Part shown: positions 57,719-64,000 of the stretch, piece after piece
Numbering within the stretch: position 1 is the first letter of the stretch
How the letters are laid out: every line of letters begins with the position of its first letter
NCBI GenBank assembly: GCA_947311845.1
Contig: CAMZMU010000111.1
Coordinates: 27,083,046-27,147,045 of the forward strand
Direction of reading: 5' to 3'
DNA: 64,000 nt
From: Poa pratensis
Lineage: Eukaryota > Streptophyta > Magnoliopsida > Poales > Poaceae
Translations under genes and position numbers: made by a program
Notes under the pieces: generated by a model
The model's input: only the letters and a program-made list of their open reading frames with translations
Told to the model about the DNA's origin: nothing
Database searches by the model: none

Positions 57719-59309
57719 TGGTACTTATAAAAGGAAACAAGCTAATCCTCTCGAATCAACTCATTTGACACATGTATTGCCGTAAAGAGTATCTACTTGG
57801 AATTCACTAGTTGGATTCACCGACTTGGCTATATACCATTTTAGAACTTGCTCTATTATGATATTTGTTAGACTGTACAATTCAGATATCTTCACGATGA
57901 TATTTAAGAACATTGAAAATATATGTGGATACACATAGATATACACACACTACAACTAACCCCGAGAGTATGACAATTTAATATGCATGCAATTTCAGCA
58001 TTTAATTATTATGAAGTCCACAAATAAGGAGATTTGGTTTAAAGATCATTTATGCCAAACAATGTTTATTTATGATGAGCCTAGTGTATTTTTCAATGAT
58101 TTACATTCAAACTTTATAAAATAGGACATGTAATTAACGTGTTAGTGACATTATTATGTGTTCAATTAATCATGCTAACTAAGTACAAAGAAGGATCTAA
58201 ATTAAATAACAATTTTAACAAAGATAATTATCCATAAGTGTAAAAGTTTAGTATAACTACAATTAATTTTAAGAAACAACGGGGACAAGCTCTAAGTGAT
58301 AAAAAATACTAACATTCAACAAAAATGACTTACGAGAAGAAACAATTATGTTTACTTAATTTCAGGTTCTCTCTAGCTTAGGTGGTGCGTCAGAATGAGG
58401 TCGGCCAGGGTAGGGGTGCATCTTAGGTGCTTTTCTTGGCTGCCCCTTGGTGTGCCTCCCTCCCTTCAATAGGGGCAACCGAGAATGAGTTGTCGTCTTG
58501 ACCACACAAAGTAGTACCTGATGGGATTTCTGTTGGATAATATTTGTTGCAGGTTTGAAATATTTTTGGGTTATTTTATTTGATTCACTCCCTCGAAGGT
58601 CTACAAAAACATAGTAAGAGACTTATAGCTACTAAAAAGATAAATGGTTGAGGCCATACTGTTCCATCGACAGTTCATGAAGATCAAAGAAAACCCTTGC
58701 AGTGTCCAGGTGTGAGTAATCCATCAGAACCATCCATACACACTAAAGATAGATGTCCTAGTCTTCATCACTCGGTTTTCATAATACTTCCCAACTTATG
58801 GTTGATGGCTTGATCCACCGTAACAAATGACGTGTATGTTGGTAAATAAACATTTTCTTTATTTCATAACGGTTTTCATCCTATCAATCTAAACAATATT
58901 TCTACTACATTTTCTAGCAAATGTGTCATCTGAGACCGGGTAGCCGCCCATGGTCGACATGTGTTGACTCCACCACTCTTTCAATTTTCCTTGGTTGGAT
59001 TCTTCGGGGAAGTAGCAATATACATGGTCCTAAAGGTGTTGCAGCCTAGACAAGGTGGACCATGAAATGGGATATGGCCGGTTAGAGACCATGGCGTTCA
59101 CTTAGGGTTAAGGCATTAAGCAACATATAACGATACATCTCTCGAGTCCTCATGCTACACAAAATAAAACCCCTTATACTATCTAAATATTTATTGAGCA
59201 ACTTATGGGTAACCACACAATAGGTGGCAAATGGCGTCGATGCTCGACCCACGACTAAGCGGGTTATCCATTACTTTATCCATAGGCAAGAAATCTAACT
59301 CGCACCTTA

Positions 59310-59995
59310 CTAATGCGGTCTGGATATCCATGGATATTCAAATATTTGAGTAAAATTGCCACCTCTAAACACAGGTTCCCAACACAGAAGAAAATGACAC
59401 CATGCTCTAAAAAGAAGAAGAATAGGACAACTGATATATATTAATGCGGGTTGGATATTCATGGATATTCAAATATTTGAGTAAAATTGCCACCTCCAAA
59501 CACCAGTTCCCAACACGGAAGAAAATGACATCATGCTATAAAAAAGAAGAAGAATAGGACAACTGATATATATTAATGCGGGTTGGATGTCCATGAATAT
59601 TCAAATTTATGACTAAAATTGTCACCTTTAAACACAGTTCCCAACACGGAAGAAAATGACATCATGCTCTAAAAAAGAAGAAGAATAGGACAACTGATAT
59701 ATATTAACGTGGGTTGGATGTCCATGAATATTCAAATTTATGAGTAAAATTGTCACAGTTAAACACCAGTTCCTAACACGGAAGAAAATGACACCATGCT
59801 TTTAAAAAAAAGAATAAATTAGGTCAACTGATATATATATTAATGCGGGTTGGATGTCCATGAATATTCAAATTTATGAGTGAAATTTCCACCTTTAAAC
59901 ACCAGTTCCCAACATGGAAGAAAATGACAGCATGCCCTAAAAAAGAGGAGAAGAATAGGGCAACTGTTTTTTTAGGGAAAGAATAATAGGAAAAC
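59310..59995 (+). repeat. Tandem array, about five copies of a 131-bp unit
   Basis: The anchor TGGATATCC/TGGATGTCC recurs at 59321, 59452, 59584, 59715 and 59851 (spacing 131, 132, 131, 136). Each copy contains ATTCAAAT, TTCCCAACACGGAAGAAAAT and an A/G-rich segment. Divergence between copies is modest. The array is non-coding. Confidence 0.9.
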
Positions 59996-60749
59996 TGATA
60001 TATACATACGACTGGGTTCACCTCAGTGTGTGGTTGGTGATGGACCGTATCATTTCCGCACACCAAGGGCTGATTCCTTTCCGGACGGCATGGCGAGGAT
60101 CATGGCTATGTTTTTTACCGGATAGATTATGATTAAGCCGCAGAGGCTGCAGATGCATCCATGCATTCAGCTAGCTGTAGAGCACGGTGGATTTGGATTC
60201 CTAGAACCTTTCTGCCCTGCTCCGCTAGCTTCGTCCTCTCACGGCCGCCGGCCAGAGAAGACGAGCTTTCCAGCTCCAAAAGGCAGCTTCGTCAAAAGAG
60301 GTATTGTCCATGGACCATGATACGAGCCACTTGCATGCAGAACCAAAAAGAAGAAAAATAAAAAACCCTTAATAATTACCTATGATTTTTCTCCAGCTCA
60401 TTTAACCATATTGATGCGTAATTGCTTATCATTGCTAGTACTACCAGTAGTACTTAATTACACAATTGCACTAAGCACCAAAGCTTTTTTTGTTCACGAG
60501 ACCAAAGCACCAAGATAAGCTTAATCACGGCATATGCATTCGACAGCTGAACGGTGCAAGAGAACAAGTGTAACCGTACAAGAGGTAGTGCCATTTCTGT
60601 ATAACACTCCCCAAAATACCTGAATATTTGGGTATAATAAATTAATACTAATACTCTGCTCTGCCTCCCCGATGGCCAGTGCTATGCTTTCGCTCTTTTG
60701 CCTGCCAACCTGCTGTGCCCTCTCCCTGCCCGAGCTCCCTCCTTCCCCA

Positions 60750-60755
60750 TATAAA
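60750..60755 (+). promoter_or_regulatory. TATA box of the GH79 gene
   Basis: TATAAA in a pyrimidine-rich context (CCTTCCCCATATAAAGATTC), about 230 bases before the start codon. It implies a transcription start near 60780 and a leader of about 200 bases. Confidence 0.65.
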
Positions 60756-60981
60756 GATTCCAAGCTTCCCCTACCAAACAAGCAAACCCATTAATATCTT
60801 CCATCTTCCCCCCAAGAAACCACCACGCCAGACCAAGAGGCCAGCAGCTGCTCTCGTGAGCTCTGCCTCCCCGCCGAGCTTCCTCCTCTCGATGCCATCC
60901 ATGGCGTAGCAGGCGCGGCAACAAGCAAGCGACATTGCGTCTTTCTCTGTCCTCTGCTTTAGCAGCTCTTGGTCTGTTGGC

Positions 60982-63900
60982 ATGGCGGCGAGGTTGTCGC
61001 TGCGGGCTGTCGGGCTCTGCCTCTTATGCTCGTCTTCTCGCTCGGCGGCTCCTCCGCCGCAGTGAGCACGACCGCTGTCGCCGCCGCCCCGGCCGCCGCG
61101 GGAGTCTGCGAGGCTGTGGTGGTGGACGCGCGGGCGGCGGTGGCGGAGACGGACGAGGCGTTCGTGTGCGCGACATTGGACTGGTGGCCGCCGGAGAAGT
61201 GCGACTACGGCACCTGCGCCTGGGGCCTCGCCTCCCTCCTCAACCTGGTACTTGCCTGCCTGACGTCACCCCCTTTCCCTCTCCTTTTTAACTTTTTTTT
61301 AGTAGTATAGTAATTTGTTTTCCATGAGGTTCGAAACTACTTATTCAAAAAGAAGTTTGAAACTAAACCTGCCAAAAATCGAGTGTTGCTCAAAAATTCG
61401 GACTTCGAACTCGGCTGTAGAATATGCAGAATATGGCAGCGTTTATGAGGATGTTTGGCTGATTGTTTTTCTTCGTGTCGGCAACGGCACGGATCTTTTG
61501 GGGGAGGTGTGTTGGAACGGATAGGAATTCTGTCGGGCAATTTCCCGTTCTGGCCGTACCAATCATGCGCAAACGCAAAAGCCTAGTGCGGTAGTGCTTA
61601 CTGGCCACTAATAAACTACCACTAGCCTAACCATCCTTCTTAAAGAAATGGTTAGGCTTCACTCAAGCTTATTAACAAAGTTTCCGTAGCAGTACTCGTA
61701 ATAACTCAGTTACTTTTGGCGCGCCGCTATTGTGTTTCCTGTTTCCGCGGGAAATAAATTGTCCCATGTGATTTTTTTTTAAATTATGTGATTTGAGTAT
61801 TTGACAATTGCCATGAATGCTTTCCTCCCTGCAGGATCTCTCCAGCAAAATCCTGCTGAACGCCGTGAAAGGTAAGCCACGGCCACCGCTTTTGCTTTCA
61901 TGAATGCTGGTACTCATATCCATCATTAAACTAAAAAGGACGATCACGGCATCTCTTTTTGAGTGAGCTCCACGGTACCCAACCAATTCCGGCGAATTTT
62001 TCTTCCTTTGCAGCGTTCTCCCCTATCAAGCTCCGGCTCGGTGGCTCCCTGCAGGACCTCCTGGTCTACGGCACCGGCAATACCGGGGCTCCGTGCCTTC
62101 CGTTCACCAAGAACGCGTCGGCGATGTTCGGGTTCACGCAGGGCTGTCTGCCGATGCACAGATGGGACGAGCTCAATGTGTTCTTCCAGAAATCTGGGTA
62201 TTCCTTTTGCTGTAACTGAAAGCATCAAATCAATAACAAAGTATAAATGTTGACAGATAAATCAATGAAGATAAAAAATGTTTCGATTTTACGGACTCAC
62301 TGTGTTTTTTATGATTGCAGTGCACAGATTATCTTCGGGTTGAATGCTCTGAATGGCAGGGTTCCAATGCCTGATGGCTCTCTGGGAGGGCCATGGGACT
62401 ACACCAATGCAGAGTCTTTCATTCGCTACACCGTCAGCAAGGGATATGATATGCTTGGTTGGGAGCTTGGTATGTTCATCTATACAAACATATAGTCACA
62501 AAAAGTAACCCTTTCCATTTTGCTATAATATCGCTCTGAAGTTACTTGACGGTAGGAAAGAAATATTGGTAAGCATGACTAAAACAAATCCTGATAGGTT
62601 TGAGCTAAAGAAAACCCAGACAATAATGTCGGCATCGATTAGGTAATGCTTCGCTATCATCACTTGTGAAGAGCAAGGGAATGATCATAAATGATGCTTA
62701 CCTTGGCTTTTTTCACGCGTCAATGTACAAAAGGGATACTTTTCGGAAACATCCTGCACTTCACTATCCAAAGATTTGCTTAAAAATCAATCTTTCTAAG
62801 CAGTACCTTTTGTACAGGTGTTTCGGGAACTTAATTTATCTGCTCTCACTGTAGGAAACGAACTCAGCGGCACTGGAGTTGGAGCACGAATTGATGCCGA
62901 CCAATATGCCGCGGATGTGATCACTCTGAACCAAATTGTTGACAAAGCCTACGAACAAGGATCAACACCGCTTGTACTCGCGCCGGGAGGCTTCTTCGAC
63001 GCGTCTTGGTTCACCGAACTCGTCGCCAAAACAAAGCCAAACCAAATGGATGTCATCACTCACCATATCTACAATTTAGGCCCTGGTATGCTCGCCATAA
63101 CTGACCATCAATTCGGCACATGAATTGGAAACCTGCAATCCACATAAACGGATACAAATTTCGGGTCTACCAGGTGTTGACACGCATCTGATTGACAAAA
63201 TTCTCGACCCGTCTTACCTTGATGGCGAGGCAAGCACGTTCAGTAATCTTCAGGGGATACTGAAGTCCGCAGGGACATATACCGTCGCGTGGGTCGGCGA
63301 AGCTGGAGGGGCTTACAACAGTGGCCACCACCTTGTAACTGATGCATTTGTGTTCAGTTTCTGGTAAGCCAAGGACTGACAGCAGTTGAAGTTACATTCT
63401 GAATTCTGAAGTACTCGTATTTATCGACTACGATATGGTGGTGTTTCAGGTACCTGGATCAGCTCGGGATGTCAGCGAAGTATGATACAAAGAGTTACTG
63501 CAGGCAAACCTTGGTCGGAGGGAACTACGGCCTGCTCAACACTACAACGTTTGAACCAAATCCTGATTATTACAGGTAAACTGACATGCCTGAATTTCAT
63601 GAAATTTTTTGCAACAAGAGAAATTACTGCCCTTTTATCCTAACTCCTAAGGCCATGAACACCATAAACCATACATACTCAGTGGCAAACCTATTCCTGC
63701 AAACCTATACCTGCACAGGCTCCAACTTTGGGATGCGTCCATTGGCATGTATCTGGCAGCACATACTTAGTGTTCAAGCCAATAATTGGATCCATCCACT
63801 GAATGCAGCCTTGTGGAGTGAAACATGGTGCCAAACTTGCCGTCTTCATGCAACTTATTCCTGCCTTTTCCTGCAGTGCTCTGCTATGGCATCGCCTCAT

Positions 63901-64000
63901 GGGAACCAAGGTTCTCTCCACAACATTCAACGGCACAAACAAGATCCGTGCTTATACACATTGTGCAAGAGATTCGGTAACAATCACCGGCACCGTCCAC
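60982..64000 (+). CDS. GH79 heparanase-like / beta-glucuronidase, secreted, 3' end beyond window
   Basis: Exons: 60982-61247, 61835-61871, 62014-62197, 62321-62469, 62855-63085, 63174-63363, 63450-63575, 63877 to the edge. All junctions are GT/AG with consistent phases. Family landmarks: ATLDWWPPEKCDYG, IRLGG-type KLRLGGSLQD, CLPFTKNASAMFGFTQGCLP, GLNALNGR, acid/base Glu in WELGNE (about residue 215), and nucleophile Glu in WVGEAGGAYNSG (about 332). Plant GH79 enzymes are cell-wall or vacuolar glucuronidases acting on arabinogalactan proteins or flavonoid glucuronides. The first ATG (60982) gives a good signal peptide start (MAARLSLRAVGLCLL) but lies one base out of frame with the rest. A missing base near 61022-61025 would join them. 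Otherwise translation would start at the Met at 61026 with a shorter leader. Confidence 0.92.

Larger units (their letters stand above)
54601..59305. other. Gene-poor AT-rich intergenic region
   Basis: I find no exon structure. Notable bits are a poly-T-headed stretch at about 54810, a CCGACGGC-rich segment at 55835-55945 and a G run at 57701-57718. The rest is unassigned. Confidence 0.5.

Noticed and set aside
59310..59995. CRISPR-like array
   Set aside because: Repeats are contiguous 131-bp units with no spacers, in a plant nuclear context. It is a tandem minisatellite.

Overview
This is a stretch of a large, repeat-rich plant nuclear genome. It almost certainly comes from a pooid grass, and a Triticeae or oat-group species is the best guess. 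The evidence is intron-containing plant genes with GT/AG junctions, nested Ty3/gypsy LTR retrotransposons with tRNA-Asp and tRNA-iMet primer sites, Stowaway-type MITEs, Helitron ends and poly-A retroposons. I could not resolve the species.

Layout. 1-18723 is a nest of retrotransposons. A minus-strand chromodomain gypsy element (Tekay/Del type by its chromodomain and very long LTR) carries an extra ORF upstream of gag-pol. Its right-hand LTR (about 4.06 kb once emptied) was split by a complete, very young, gag-only element (8218-14892; target duplication CCTAG). Its left-hand LTR is interrupted at 1206/1207 by a related element running off the window. 19.8-25.3 kb holds a ten-exon CobW/G3E GTPase gene with a MITE and a 5'-truncated LINE in its introns. 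25.7-28.5 kb begins with a minus-strand Helitron 3' end, followed by DnaJ and transketolase gene fragments. 29.5-32.0 kb is an intact four-exon UMP1 proteasome maturation factor gene. 33.36-37.65 kb is a full-length mariner-like element whose TIRs match those of the MITEs in the neighbouring genes. 37.7-45.6 kb is a mosaic with a PSD1 gene fragment, an unidentified exon, a Mutator-type MITE and two more Helitron 3' ends.

46-47.5 kb is an F-box/FBD gene. 48.4-51.3 kb is a broken partial duplicate of the UMP1 gene, itself hit by a solo LTR and a minus-strand retroposon. 51.6-53.2 kb is an intact patatin-like lipase gene between two direct repeats. 53.6-60.7 kb is gene-poor and holds a five-copy tandem array of about 131 bp. 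61.0-64.0 kb is a secreted GH79 (heparanase-like/beta-glucuronidase) gene that runs off the right edge.

The host genes look like unrelated single-copy housekeeping or family members, not a pathway cluster. A cross-cutting oddity is that every frame break for which I could reconstruct exon phases (CobW exons 1 and 4, F-box exon 1, GH79 exon 1, the mariner transposase, gag-pol) is exactly one missing base. Several lie in short homopolymer runs. This points to consensus-sequence errors at least as strongly as to pseudogenes.
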